Part shown: positions 8,397 to 17,543 of the stretch, piece after piece
How the letters are laid out: every line of letters starts with the position of its first letter
Numbering within the stretch: the stretch's first letter is position 1
NCBI RefSeq assembly: GCF_027594545.1
Contig: NZ_CP115160.1
Span: 4,522,501 to 4,586,500 of the forward strand
Reading direction: 5' to 3'
Source of the DNA: Algoriphagus sp. TR-M9
GTDB taxonomy: Bacteria > Bacteroidota > Bacteroidia > Cytophagales > Cyclobacteriaceae
Length of the DNA: 64,000 nt
The notes under the pieces: generated by a model
What the model was told of the DNA's origin: nothing
The model's database searches: none
What the model saw: only the letters and a program-made list of their open reading frames with translations
Position numbers and translations under genes: made by a program

Positions 8397-9669
8397 AATC
8401 AAATTGCATTTGCTGGGTGTCCTAAGCACCCTTTTCTTATTTTCAGAAGCTCAGGCACAGTCCAGTGCCTCTACCTATAGTGCGCTAGGGATCGGTGAGT
8501 TTAATTATTCTGGTCTCACCCAAAATCAAGGCATGGGAGGGCTTGGTATCAGTTTTGGTACCGGCTGGAATGCCAATGTGGTCAATCCGGCGCTTTCTAC
8601 GCGTAATACCATTTTTAATTTTCAGGCAGCTCTGAATTATAAAAAAATCGATGCCAATAACGGAAATCAAACCTCCGATGTAGATGGAGGCGGGCTTTCT
8701 TACCTTGCCATGTCTCTGCCACTCAAGGCCGGAAAGGTAACAGGCGGCTTGGGACTCAATCAGATCACTAGTGTAAACTATAACCTTTTGATCAGCAGTG
8801 AGGTGAGCAATACTGATATTACTGCGATCAATTCCATCGTAGGAGACGGAGGGATTTCAGAAGCTTATGGGAGTTTAGGCTTTTTGATCGGAGACCGGCT
8901 GAGTTTGGGATTGACCGGGTCATACCTCTTTGGCTCTACGATCCGCACCGACCAACTTGCACTTTTTGACTCCGCCGCCAATCAGGTAGGCACCACCACG
9001 GAATATTATGAAAGATTAACAGTGAGTGATGTGGGCTTAAAATTGGGCGCGCACTACTATTTTCCTGTAAGTGAAAAAAGCAATTTACATTTTGGTGCCA
9101 TTTATCAGCGTTTAGGCAATGTTGGTGGAAAAGCTTTTGCCAAGCTCGCAGCATTTGGCCAAGCTAGCGACCCGGATTCCGACGGTGATCTTATTGCCAA
9201 CAATGAGCCCGGAAGTATCTTTATCCCCGATCGCTACGGATTTGGGGTCACTTTTGAAAAAACGAACAAATTAGCTATAGGGCTGGAAGCACAGTATCAG
9301 GACTTCAAACAGTTCCGTAATCTGAACGATGATCCCCTTCAGCTGAAGGAAGCAATCAAGGTGGGGCTAGGGATGCAATTTGTGCCAGATTATACGGCAA
9401 TCGATAATCCCTTGAAGCGTTCTACTTACCGCTTTGGACTGGAATTTCAGCAGACTCCGTACTACCTCAATGCCACAAATATTAATGATATTGGCATTAA
9501 CTTTGGTACTTCAGTTTTTGTGAATCAGATGTCCCAAGTGAATTTTGCGATGAAATTTGGGCAGAGAGGAACTACAGAAAACGGACTGATCCGTGAGAAT
9601 TATGTGAACTTCACCCTAGGTTTCTCACTGAATGACAATAGCTGGTTCTACAAAAGAGTATTTGAATAA
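8386..9669 (+). CDS. Outer-membrane beta-barrel protein
   Basis: The N-terminus is a signal peptide (LLGVLSTLFLFSEAQAQ). The rest is rich in alternating aromatic and glycine beta-strands, with GGLGISFGTGWNANVVNPA near the start, a pattern seen in FadL/PorV-like barrels of Bacteroidota. Length 427, ending in a terminal phenylalanine-containing strand (WFYKRVFE). It probably sits in the outer membrane; the cargo is unknown. The 11-bp overlap with coaX is a common Bacteroidota arrangement. A role in outer-membrane transport is an inference from fold only. Confidence 0.7.
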   Translation: MLSKIKLHLLGVLSTLFLFSEAQAQSSASTYSALGIGEFNYSGLTQNQGMGGLGISFGTGWNANVVNPALSTRNTIFNFQAALNYKKIDANNGNQTSDVDGGGLSYLAMSLPLKAGKVTGGLGLNQITSVNYNLLISSEVSNTDITAINSIVGDGGISEAYGSLGFLIGDRLSLGLTGSYLFGSTIRTDQLALFDSAANQVGTTTEYYERLTVSDVGLKLGAHYYFPVSEKSNLHFGAIYQRLGNVGGKAFAKLAAFGQASDPDSDGDLIANNEPGSIFIPDRYGFGVTFEKTNKLAIGLEAQYQDFKQFRNLNDDPLQLKEAIKVGLGMQFVPDYTAIDNPLKRSTYRFGLEFQQTPYYLNATNINDIGINFGTSVFVNQMSQVNFAMKFGQRGTTENGLIRENYVNFTLGFSLNDNSWFYKRVFE

Positions 9670-9763
9670 AGCTTAAACAAACTATATGATCAAAATGGTT
9701 AAATACTAGTCCCCGGGCTTGAATTTAGACATGAAGATTAAATTGTGCCGAATTAAACCATTT

Positions 9764-11071
9764 ATGAAAATGAAAATCAAATCTACACTTCTTGGGCTAG
9801 GAGCCCTGCTGATCGCCGGAATGGCTCAAGCTCAAGACGGATGGAACTGGCCCTCCGACGCTGCTGAAGAAGCAAAAGCCAGAGAGTTTAACGCCGCTTA
9901 TACAGACTACATGAAGTCTGAGCAATTCGTCGAAGCCACCAAACCATTGAACTGGTTGCTCGTGAATGTGCCAGAGCTGAATGAGTCTATTTATATCAAT
10001 GGAGTGAAGGTCTACGATGGTGCGGCTGACGCTACAGCCGATGAAACACAGAAAAGAGTCTATCAGGATTCTGTGATCACTTTGTACGAAAAGCGTGGTG
10101 AACTCTATAACAATGAACCAAAGTGGATTGAAAACAAGGCTTACTACGGCTATCAATATTATAAAGGAGACAAAGATAAAGTAGCTGAGCCAATCGCTGA
10201 TTTTGAAAAGGCATTGGAACTGAACGGTACAATCAACTACCAATTGACTGCGGCATACTTTGATCTGGTTTACCGAAATTATGCTTACAATCAAGCCTAT
10301 ACTGCTGAAGAAATCCTTGCCATTCATGACAAAATCAATGCAATGCTGGATGAAGAAGCTGCTGGAGGTACGGATGTCTCTAGTCAGAAAAGTACCCTTG
10401 AGCAGTTGCTAGTGGCTATGGAATTGATCGATTGTGATTTTATTGAAAACACATTAGGACCAAAATTGGCAGCAGATCCTACCAATGAAGCTCTTGCCGA
10501 TCAGATCTTCCAGTATTCGGTACAGTACAAATGTTACAGTTCAAATGCTTTCCTTCAGGCACTGGAGATCAAGCATGCCAAAGAGCCTTCTTACTCCACC
10601 TCTCAGGTCATCGCTATGAGATATGTGCAGGATGACAAGCTGGCTGAAGCAGAAGAAATGTGGAAGCAGGCCTTGACACTGGCAGAAAATGATGCCCAGA
10701 AGGCTGAAGGTCACATGGAGCTAGCGACGATCTATGCGAAGCAGGGCAAAAAGTCTTCGGCGAGAGCTGAAGCAAAAGAAGCTGCTAATCTGGATTCTGA
10801 GAGAACGGCAGATGTATATTCTATGATTGCTGGCATGTACATGAATTCATTCAATGAATGTAAAGGCGGTACTAGCCGAGTTAAAGATTACTCCATCTAT
10901 ATCGCAGCTTACAATGCTTATCAAAGAGCAGGAGATTCTGCAGGTATGGCTCAGGCTAGATCTAGATTCCCATCTAAAGAAGAATTGTTTACTGAAGGTA
11001 AGCAAGTAGGAGAGACAGTCAACACCGGCTGCTGGATCGGAGAGACCGTGACATTGGCTACCAGAGATTAA
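9764..11071 (+). CDS. Secreted tetratricopeptide-repeat protein
   Basis: The chosen ATG gives a clean signal peptide (KSTLLGLGALLIAGMAQAQ); upstream in-frame codons add a non-signal-like stretch. The mature protein is alpha-helical with TPR-like units, e.g. VAEPIADFEKALELNG and AEAEEMWKQALTLAEND, the second followed by HMELATIYAKQGKKSSA. About 435 residues. It is probably periplasmic or outer-membrane attached. No enzymatic domain is visible. The gene is followed by a strong rho-independent terminator. A role in envelope assembly is suggested only by the neighbouring barrel and lptC genes. Confidence 0.75.
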   Translation: MKMKIKSTLLGLGALLIAGMAQAQDGWNWPSDAAEEAKAREFNAAYTDYMKSEQFVEATKPLNWLLVNVPELNESIYINGVKVYDGAADATADETQKRVYQDSVITLYEKRGELYNNEPKWIENKAYYGYQYYKGDKDKVAEPIADFEKALELNGTINYQLTAAYFDLVYRNYAYNQAYTAEEILAIHDKINAMLDEEAAGGTDVSSQKSTLEQLLVAMELIDCDFIENTLGPKLAADPTNEALADQIFQYSVQYKCYSSNAFLQALEIKHAKEPSYSTSQVIAMRYVQDDKLAEAEEMWKQALTLAENDAQKAEGHMELATIYAKQGKKSSARAEAKEAANLDSERTADVYSMIAGMYMNSFNECKGGTSRVKDYSIYIAAYNAYQRAGDSAGMAQARSRFPSKEELFTEGKQVGETVNTGCWIGETVTLATRD

Positions 11072-11090
11072 TTCTCTTAAATATTATGAA

Positions 11091-11117
11091 AAAGGCAGTT
11101 TTCGGACTGCCTTTTTT
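11091..11117 (+). terminator. Rho-independent terminator of the TPR gene
   Basis: AAAGGCAGT (11091-11099) and ACTGCCTTT (11106-11114) form a 9-bp stem with a TTTCGG loop and a T-run. It lies 20 bp after the TPR stop and upstream of the lptC start chosen here. Confidence 0.85.
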
Positions 11118-11145
11118 CATTTATAGCCGTAAGACATTTTTAAAG

Positions 11146-11153
11146 TATCTTTG
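11146..11153 (+). promoter_or_regulatory. Bacteroidota -7 promoter box for lptC
   Basis: TATCTTTG matches TAnnTTTG and ends only 4 bp before the lptC ATG. The transcript would have almost no leader, or translation could be leaderless. It sits just after the terminator of the preceding gene, as expected for a new transcription unit. Confidence 0.4.
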
Positions 11154-11157
11154 CCCC

Positions 11158-11703
11158 ATGAAGTATTTCAGATTGCTGTTTGTATGGTTTGCTTTATCCG
11201 TTTTGATCAGTTCCTGCCGGGAAGACGTGGATGCTTCCGCATTGCAAGTGTATGATGGTCCCATGAATTCTGCTGAGAATATCCATCTGATCCAAAGTGA
11301 CTCTGCAATAGTCCGGTCCGAGATTCGAGCTGCTAAGCAACTGGAATTTGCCAATGGGAATATTGAGTTTCCTGAAGGAATAGAAATCAAGTTTTTTGAA
11401 AAGGACGGAACGCTGGGTACTACACTGGAAGCAGATAGAGGATATTTTTTGAAACAGGAAAACACCTACAAGGGAGAAGGCAACGTGCGGGTCAATAATT
11501 TGATCAAAGATCAAAAGTTACAGTCAGAGGAGCTTTTTTGGGAGCAAAACAAGAAGAGAATCTACACGGAGAAGTTTGTAACTGTACAGGATGGACAGAC
11601 CCTCTTCAATGGAACAGGCCTAGAAGCCGACGATACGTTCACAAATTATGAAATCAAAAACCCGAGAGATAGTCGAGTATTAATGCCTGGAGAAGGTAAT
11701 TAA
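11158..11703 (+). CDS. lptC: LPS export periplasmic protein LptC, lipoprotein form
   Basis: Component of the LptB2FGC-A bridge that moves lipopolysaccharide to the outer membrane. From this ATG the protein begins with a lipoprotein signal ending in the lipobox LISSC. An in-frame ATG 72 bp upstream lies inside the preceding terminator hairpin and is rejected. The beta-jellyroll LptC/OstA-like fold is suggested by repeated short strands and by NGNIEFPEGIEIKFFEKDG, GYFLKQENTYKGEGNVRVNN and ELFWEQNKKRIYTEKFV. It is followed by a small membrane protein gene and a CorC/HlyC gene, a common Bacteroidota neighbourhood. Confidence 0.85.
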   Translation: MKYFRLLFVWFALSVLISSCREDVDASALQVYDGPMNSAENIHLIQSDSAIVRSEIRAAKQLEFANGNIEFPEGIEIKFFEKDGTLGTTLEADRGYFLKQENTYKGEGNVRVNNLIKDQKLQSEELFWEQNKKRIYTEKFVTVQDGQTLFNGTGLEADDTFTNYEIKNPRDSRVLMPGEGN

Positions 11704-11728
11704 GGAATATACAATTAGGAAGAATACA

Positions 11729-11938
11729 ATGAAACTTGCAGACGCCTTAATCTTATCACTCGCACTTGCCTTGGTCATCATAGGAATCCATCAATCCCTA
11801 ACGGTGGGAGTTCAGGCTTCTTATACTATTTTTATGTTTGCAGTAGCCTTGCTATTTTGGTTTCAATATCGCAGGATTCAGAGAGATGAGGAGCCGCCAG
11901 CTCCTAAGAAAAAATCAAAACCCGGCAAAAAACGCTAA
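11729..11938 (+). CDS. Small two-helix membrane protein of unknown function
   Basis: 69 residues with two hydrophobic helices (about 8-26 and 30-47) and a lysine/proline-rich cytoplasmic tail (PPAPKKKSKPGKKR). It sits between lptC (25 bp upstream) and the CorC/HlyC gene (2 bp downstream), so it is co-transcribed with both. No family function is recognised. Confidence 0.7.
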   Translation: MKLADALILSLALALVIIGIHQSLTVGVQASYTIFMFAVALLFWFQYRRIQRDEEPPAPKKKSKPGKKR

Positions 11939-11940
11939 GC

Positions 11941-13221
11941 ATGGAAGTGAGTTACCTGATTTATGTGATCGTCACATTGGTTTTTTCGGCATTTTTTTCC
12001 GGTATGGAGATCGCCTACGTCTCATCCAATAAGCTTCAAATAGAACTCCAGAATAAACAGGGGGATTTGACGGGAAGAATTTTGAGTGTATTCGTGCAGC
12101 GTCCTGGTCAGTTCATCGGCACTACTCTGATGGGAAATACCATTTCCATGGTGCTATACGGGATTTTTATGGCCTACCTGATGGAGGATCCTTTGCGGGA
12201 AATCCTTCCTCCTACCCTGAATAATGAAGTCGTTATTCTGGTGTTCCAAACCTTGATATCCACCATCATTGTATTGGTGACCGCAGAGTTTTTGCCCAAA
12301 AGCCTCTTTATGCTGAACCCCAATAGCATGTTGAATTTCTTTGCTTTGCCGTTTTGGGTCATTTATGTGTTGATTTATCCGGTGGTTTGGGCAGTAGTAG
12401 GACTTTCCCGCTTCTTCATCACCAAAATCCTAAGACTGGAATACAGCGAAGACAGGCCTGTTTTCACCGTGACGGATTTGAATAGTTTTATCCAAAACCA
12501 TATTCATAAAGGTGCAGAAGAAGGGCAGGTAGAGATCGATACCAAGATTTTTGACAATGCCGTGGAATTCAAAACCGTCCGAGTGCGGGAATGCATGGTG
12601 CCCAGAACGGATATTGTGTCTGTGGAAGTAGAGGACAGCATAGAGGAATTAAAGGAAGTGTTTAAGGAAAGCGGTCATTCCAAGGTGATCGTGTACCGGG
12701 AATCCATAGATGATGTGATCGGTTATTGTCATCAATTGGAGCTGTTCAAAAAGCCCAAAAGCATAGAGGAAATCCTTACGCCTATTATAATCGCACCGGA
12801 ATCTGCCCTGGCCAATGAGCTGCTCATTCAGTTTATCCAAGAGCGAAAAAGTCTTGCTTTGGTCGTAGATGAGTTTGGAGGGACCAGTGGCATCGTATCT
12901 ATGGAAGATATTATTGAGGAGATTTTTGGGGAAATTGAGGATGAATATGACTCGGATGATTTGATTGAGCAGAAAATTTCTGAGCAGGAATATTTGCTAA
13001 GCGCCCGCCACGAGATCGATTATCTAAATGACAAATATGGATGGGAATTGCCCATAGGAGAGTTTGAGACCCTATCCGGGCTGATATTGTCTCTTACTGA
13101 GAACCTTCCGAAGAAGGGAGAATCTGTGACTTTTGAGTCCTATACCTTCACTGTGGTGACCAAACAAGAGCACCGAATCGAAACCGTACGCCTAAAAATC
13201 AACACCTCGGGCATTTTCTAG
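11941..13221 (+). CDS. Hemolysin/CorC-family membrane protein with CNNM and CBS domains
   Basis: Four hydrophobic segments form an N-terminal CNNM/DUF21 domain (about residues 1-190) with the signature FSAFFSGMEIAYVSSNK. A CBS pair (about 200-330) follows with MVPRTDIVSV and the CBS2/linker region VVDEFGGTSGIVSMEDIIEE. A C-terminal CorC_HlyC FAD-like transporter-associated domain (about 345-420) completes it. Length 426. The family is linked to divalent-cation (Mg/Co) transport; the GldE gliding subgroup is related, but nothing here marks it as GldE. Confidence 0.88.
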   Translation: MEVSYLIYVIVTLVFSAFFSGMEIAYVSSNKLQIELQNKQGDLTGRILSVFVQRPGQFIGTTLMGNTISMVLYGIFMAYLMEDPLREILPPTLNNEVVILVFQTLISTIIVLVTAEFLPKSLFMLNPNSMLNFFALPFWVIYVLIYPVVWAVVGLSRFFITKILRLEYSEDRPVFTVTDLNSFIQNHIHKGAEEGQVEIDTKIFDNAVEFKTVRVRECMVPRTDIVSVEVEDSIEELKEVFKESGHSKVIVYRESIDDVIGYCHQLELFKKPKSIEEILTPIIIAPESALANELLIQFIQERKSLALVVDEFGGTSGIVSMEDIIEEIFGEIEDEYDSDDLIEQKISEQEYLLSARHEIDYLNDKYGWELPIGEFETLSGLILSLTENLPKKGESVTFESYTFTVVTKQEHRIETVRLKINTSGIF

Positions 13222-13305
13222 TTAAGCGTTTGATTCAGAATATATTTTGAATTTCGTTAGTAATGCTATTATTTTGCGACTCTCTAAAAAAGCGTAGTAA
13301 CAATA

Positions 13306-15414
13306 ATGGCGTTAATTAAACAAATTAGACAACGGACAGGTCTATTGATCGGCGTAATTGCCGGCGGATTGATTTTATTCCTCCTAGGAGGTGATTTATT
13401 AAGTCCAAATTCCACTCTACTCAGCTCCAATCAGAACATCGTTGGTGAAATAGCCGGTGAAGATGTCACCTATGAGGAGTATGTGGCCCGTGTGGAAGAA
13501 TTCAAACTTGCCAATCAGCAGCGTACCGGAAGAGTGCCTTCAGAAGTAGAAATGTACTCCATCCGTGAGCAAGCCTGGCAGTCCATGATTGTAGAGCGCG
13601 TATTCAAAGATGAGTATGAGAAGCTTGGTCTGACGATTTCGGATGCGGAACTGGTGGACATGGTGCAGGGGAAAAATATCGTACCTGAGCTGCGTCAGCA
13701 GCTAGTCAATCCACAGACTGGACAGTTTGATAAGAATCAGTTAGTGACTTTCCTACAATCTCTGGAAACAGCAGATCCCGCTCAGCAGGCTTATTGGGCA
13801 CAGCAGGAGCAGCTTTTCGCAGATTCCAGACTTCGTGTCAAATACGATAACCTGCTAGCTACTTCAGAATTTGCTACTGAAGCTGAAGCTAAAGAGGCTT
13901 ATGTGGCTGCCAATACCATCGCAGATGCATCGGTTTTGTTCATCCCATTTTATGCAGTAAGCGATGATGAGGTTGAATTCAGCGAAAGTGATTTGAGTGC
14001 TTATTTGTCCAATAACAAGGACAAGTTCAAATCCGGAAATTCAGCTAGCTTTGATTATGTAAGTTTCATCATACAGCCGAGCGGTGCAGATTCAGCTGAA
14101 GTGATCGCGCAGATCAAAGAACTGACCAATGAACTGAGCACTTCAGATTCAGATTCTGTTTTTGCGTTGAGAAACTCAGAAAGCCCTACACCTTTCTTAA
14201 CCGTAAGACCGGGTGATGCTCTTCCTGCCAACCTGACCAGCAATGTTTCTGATGTGGAAGCAGGGCAGACTTATGGTCCTTTTGTCACGGCTAACTCTAC
14301 TTATGTTTCTTACAAAATCTCTGACCAGTATGAAGGCACTCCAAGATTGAGAGCTTCTCATATCTTGTTCAGCACAGAAGGAATGGATGATGCGGCCAAG
14401 GAAGCTGTAAAAGCACAGGCCGAAACGGTACTGGCCGACCTGAAAGGTGATGCAAACTTTGAAATGGCTGCCAGACAATACGGTCAGGATGGTACAGCTC
14501 AGACAGGCGGTGACCTGGGATGGTTTGCTAAGGAGGACTTTGTAGAGGAATTTGCAAATGCAGCGTATGGAGCAAGAGCTACTGGCCTACTTCCAAACTT
14601 GGTTGAAACCGAATATGGATACCATATCATCAAGGTTACGGAGATGCCTAAGAGCACTTATACCAAAGTAGCCATTGTAGAGCTTGAGTTGGTGGCTTCT
14701 GATGCCACTAGAAATGAAGCCTTCAGAAATGCAGATTCATTTGCTGCAGAGGCTGGAAACAGAAATGAATTCACTGAAAATGCCGAGGCTTCTAATTACC
14801 GAGTGCTACAGGCAACTAACATAGATGCTTCAGCCAGAAATATCAATAATCTTCAGAATGCTAGAGAGGTGATCAGATGGGCATTTACAGATGCTTCTGA
14901 AGGAGAAGTTTCTCCGGTGTTCGAGCTGGACAACGCCTATGTAGTGGCTAGCCTGGTGAGCAAGCGTGAAGAAGGAGATGTAACTCTTGCGGACGTGAGA
15001 GAGCAGGTAGAAGCCCAGGTGAAAAATGAGAAGAAAGCTGAATTGATCAAGTCTAAGCTAGCTGGCAAATCCTCCTTGGAAGATATGAAAGCAGTTTATC
15101 CAGACGAAGCTTCCATCAATGAAGTACCGGACTTGAAGTTAAGTGCCAATGTGATCGCAGGGGTAGGTTTCGCACCAAAGGCCATAGGAGCGATCTTTGG
15201 GCTGGAGCAGGGAGAGATCTCTGAGCCGGTTCGTGAAGATGTAGGAGTCATAGTAGGTAAATTGAATGCCCTGACGCCGGCTGCAGAGATAGGTGACTAC
15301 ACTGCGTACCAAGGTCAGTTGACCCAAAATGCTTCCCAACGGACAGCCTATTCGGTCATGATGGCCCTCCAAGACCTCGCAGGGGTCAAGGATTACCGAT
15401 ATAAATTCTTCTAA
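13306..15414 (+). CDS. ppiD: Peptidyl-prolyl isomerase / periplasmic folding chaperone (PpiD/SurA type)
   Basis: A single N-terminal transmembrane helix (TGLLIGVIAGGLILFLLGGD) anchors a large periplasmic chaperone. The SurA_N-like helical domain (about 40-200) contains GEIAGEDVTYEEYVARVEEF. A parvulin domain around 345-450 has RASHILFSTEG, GGDLGWF and EYGYHIIKV. A second, degenerate parvulin-like region follows. Length 702 is typical of Bacteroidota PpiD. It assists folding of outer-membrane proteins. A strong terminator follows. Confidence 0.9.
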   Translation: MALIKQIRQRTGLLIGVIAGGLILFLLGGDLLSPNSTLLSSNQNIVGEIAGEDVTYEEYVARVEEFKLANQQRTGRVPSEVEMYSIREQAWQSMIVERVFKDEYEKLGLTISDAELVDMVQGKNIVPELRQQLVNPQTGQFDKNQLVTFLQSLETADPAQQAYWAQQEQLFADSRLRVKYDNLLATSEFATEAEAKEAYVAANTIADASVLFIPFYAVSDDEVEFSESDLSAYLSNNKDKFKSGNSASFDYVSFIIQPSGADSAEVIAQIKELTNELSTSDSDSVFALRNSESPTPFLTVRPGDALPANLTSNVSDVEAGQTYGPFVTANSTYVSYKISDQYEGTPRLRASHILFSTEGMDDAAKEAVKAQAETVLADLKGDANFEMAARQYGQDGTAQTGGDLGWFAKEDFVEEFANAAYGARATGLLPNLVETEYGYHIIKVTEMPKSTYTKVAIVELELVASDATRNEAFRNADSFAAEAGNRNEFTENAEASNYRVLQATNIDASARNINNLQNAREVIRWAFTDASEGEVSPVFELDNAYVVASLVSKREEGDVTLADVREQVEAQVKNEKKAELIKSKLAGKSSLEDMKAVYPDEASINEVPDLKLSANVIAGVGFAPKAIGAIFGLEQGEISEPVREDVGVIVGKLNALTPAAEIGDYTAYQGQLTQNASQRTAYSVMMALQDLAGVKDYRYKFF

Positions 15415-15428
15415 GAAAAATAAATTTT

Positions 15429-15461
15429 GAACCCATGCCGCAAAGCATGGGTTCTTTGTTT
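15429..15461 (+). terminator. Rho-independent terminator of ppiD
   Basis: GAACCCATGC (15429-15438) pairs perfectly with GCATGGGTTC (15445-15454) around CGCAAA and is followed by TTTGTTT. It lies 15 bp past the ppiD stop. Confidence 0.9.
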
Positions 15462-15495
15462 ATAATTAGGCAGTAAAAGTCGAGTATTTCAAAAA

Positions 15496-15765
15496 ATGGA
15501 AAAGAAGCAATTTGACAAAGCTAGTTTCAGGGAAAAACTGGAGAACAGCGGGGAGTTTCCCATGCTGTATATGTTTAAATTTATAGTCCCAAAAGGGAAG
15601 GAATCGGAAGTTGCTTCCCTTTTTCCCCGAAACGAAGTGAAGACAAAAGCCAGCTCCACGGGTAAGTATGTAAGCTCCACCATCCAAGCCATGATGGACA
15701 ATCCGGACGATATTATCAGTATTTACGAGCAGGCAGCAGAAATAGAAGGGTTAATTGCACTTTAA
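15496..15765 (+). CDS. DUF493 (YbeD-like) small protein
   Basis: 89 residues matching the DUF493 fold: FREKLENSGEFPMLYMFKFIVP, then a ferredoxin-like alpha/beta pattern and STGKYVSSTIQAMM. In E. coli the family member YbeD has been tied to lipoate-protein regulation, but the function here is unknown. It starts a short operon with phhB, rsmI and possibly suhB. Confidence 0.8.
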   Translation: MEKKQFDKASFREKLENSGEFPMLYMFKFIVPKGKESEVASLFPRNEVKTKASSTGKYVSSTIQAMMDNPDDIISIYEQAAEIEGLIAL

Positions 15766-15777
15766 ATCAAAAACATC

Positions 15778-16011
15778 ATGTGGACTGAAAAAGACAATAA
15801 ACTATCGAAAACTTTCAAATTCGGCGACTTTCAGGAGGCTTTTGCCTTTATGACCCGAGTGGCCTTTTTGGCCGAGGCGCATCAGCATCACCCCAATTGG
15901 TCTAATGTCTATAATACCGTGGAAATAGAGCTGACCACCCATGACCAGGGCAATACTGTGACAGAAAAGGACCGAAAGTTGGCCGAAGCCATAGATGAGC
16001 TGAATGCATGA
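15778..16011 (+). CDS. phhB: Pterin-4a-carbinolamine dehydratase
   Basis: Dehydrates 4a-hydroxytetrahydrobiopterin during pterin recycling. The 77-residue protein keeps the PCD signature [20 protein letters not shown] with the paired histidines, and THDQG near the end. It is shorter at the N-terminus than the usual ~95 residues but includes the catalytic core. No phenylalanine hydroxylase gene is in the window. Its stop overlaps the rsmI start by four bases. Confidence 0.88.
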   Translation: MWTEKDNKLSKTFKFGDFQEAFAFMTRVAFLAEAHQHHPNWSNVYNTVEIELTTHDQGNTVTEKDRKLAEAIDELNA

Positions 16012-16700
16012 GTGAGCAAAGTCCAAATTTATTTTTAGTGCCGACTCCCATCGGTAATCTGCAGGACATTACGTTACGGGCTATAGAGGTACTGAAGCAT
16101 GCCGACATGATTCTGGCAGAGGATACACGCACGAGCGGGCAGTTACTCAAGCATCTTGAGATCTCCAGGCCACTGCAGAGTTATCATATTTTCAATGAAC
16201 ACAAGACCGTAGAAAAGCTGGTTGACCGCATGCAGCAGGGGGAAGTCTTTGCGCTGATCAGTGACGCAGGAACCCCGGCTATCTCAGACCCGGGTTTTCT
16301 CCTAGTCAGAGAAGTTTTGGCAGCAGGTCTAGACGTACAGTGCCTGCCAGGTGCCACGGCTTTTGTGCCTGCATTGGTAAATAGCGGCCTGCCGAATGAT
16401 AGATTTGTATTCGAAGGTTTCTTACCTCATAAGAAAGGTAGGAAAACCAGAATCGACGGCTTAGTGGACGAAGTTAGGACCATGATTTTTTATGAATCTC
16501 CGCACCGCCTGTTGAAAACGCTCAGACAGCTTGCTGAAGCCTTTGGAGGGGAGCGTCAGGCATCGGTGTCCAGAGAGCTGACAAAACTCCATGAGGAGAA
16601 TGTAAGGGGCAGTCTGGAGGAGTTGATTGAATATTACGAGACCCATACCCTCAAAGGGGAAATTGCCCTGGTGGTAGCAGGCAAAAACCCCAAAGCTTAA
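16008..16700 (+). CDS. rsmI: 16S rRNA (cytidine1402-2'-O)-methyltransferase
   Basis: Methylates C1402 of 16S rRNA using S-adenosylmethionine. The tetrapyrrole-methylase fold is shown by [20 protein letters not shown] at residues 10-29, [31 protein letters not shown] and [17 protein letters not shown]. It is 230 residues, with the short C-terminus common in Bacteroidota. It overlaps phhB by four bases and precedes suhB by 18 bp. Confidence 0.95.
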   Translation: MSEQSPNLFLVPTPIGNLQDITLRAIEVLKHADMILAEDTRTSGQLLKHLEISRPLQSYHIFNEHKTVEKLVDRMQQGEVFALISDAGTPAISDPGFLLVREVLAAGLDVQCLPGATAFVPALVNSGLPNDRFVFEGFLPHKKGRKTRIDGLVDEVRTMIFYESPHRLLKTLRQLAEAFGGERQASVSRELTKLHEENVRGSLEELIEYYETHTLKGEIALVVAGKNPKA

Positions 16701-16718
16701 CCAAAACCTATTAATCCC

Positions 16719-17519
16719 ATGACCTCTGAAAAATTAAACCTTCTGCTAGAGCAAACGCAGGATGTGGCCAAATCTGCGGGTGCATTTATCCGTAAAGAAA
16801 GACAGCACTTTGATCCCAACAAGATCGAGCATAAAGGATTCAACGATTTGGTGTCCTATGTGGACAAAGAAGCCGAAAAAATGATAGTTGACCGCCTTTC
16901 GAAAATTTTGCCGGAGGCTGGCTTTATCACGGAGGAAGGTACGAGTACCACTCAGGCTGAGCAGTACAACTGGGTGATTGATCCACTAGATGGTACCACT
17001 AATTTTATTCATGGCATTCCTGTGTTTTCGGTAAGTATAGCCCTTATGGAAAAGGAAGAAGTGATTTTGGGGGTGGTTTATGAAATCAATCTACATGAGT
17101 GTTTTTATGCTAAAAAAGGTGGAGGGGCTTTCTGCAATGATACCAGAATCAGTGTAAGTCCTGCCAAGAACCTTTCTGAATCCCTGATGGTGACCGGTTT
17201 CCCGTATGCCAATTTCGACCAAGTGGATAAGTATCTGGAGGTTTTGAAATACATGATGCAGCATACCCATGGAGCCAGAAGGTTTGGTAGTGCCGCGGTA
17301 GATTTGTGCTATGTAGCCAGTGGAAGAGCTGAGGGCTTTTTTGAGTACAATTTAAACTCTTATGACGTAGCTGCCGGTACCTTGATCGTAGAGGAAGCAG
17401 GAGGGAAAGTTACAGACTTTTCAGGGGGGAGAAATTTCGTTTTCGGAAGGCAGATTTTGGCAAGCAATGCAAAAATTCACGAACCAGTGCTATCCAAACT
17501 TCAGGAGGTTTGGGGTTGA
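16719..17519 (+). CDS. suhB: Inositol monophosphatase family protein
   Basis: Mg-dependent phosphatase of the FIG superfamily. The metal-binding motifs are EEGT (about residue 72), WVIDPLDGTTNFIHG and YDVAAGTLIVEEAGGKVTD. Length 266 is normal. It may act on inositol phosphates or serve as SuhB-type regulator; the substrate cannot be fixed from sequence. It is last in the DUF493-phhB-rsmI cluster and convergent with the AEC transporter. Confidence 0.9.
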   Translation: MTSEKLNLLLEQTQDVAKSAGAFIRKERQHFDPNKIEHKGFNDLVSYVDKEAEKMIVDRLSKILPEAGFITEEGTSTTQAEQYNWVIDPLDGTTNFIHGIPVFSVSIALMEKEEVILGVVYEINLHECFYAKKGGGAFCNDTRISVSPAKNLSESLMVTGFPYANFDQVDKYLEVLKYMMQHTHGARRFGSAAVDLCYVASGRAEGFFEYNLNSYDVAAGTLIVEEAGGKVTDFSGGRNFVFGRQILASNAKIHEPVLSKLQEVWG

Positions 17520-17543
17520 AAACACTGAAAATCAACCGGTTGT

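Noticed and set aside
11086..11157. Upstream ATG giving a longer LptC
   Set aside because: The extra 24 codons overlap the terminator hairpin of the preceding gene, and the downstream start gives a proper lipoprotein signal.
13222..13305. TATATTTTG / TATTTTG boxes before ppiD
   Set aside because: Each departs from TAnnTTTG by one spacer base or one T, so a promoter call is not supported.
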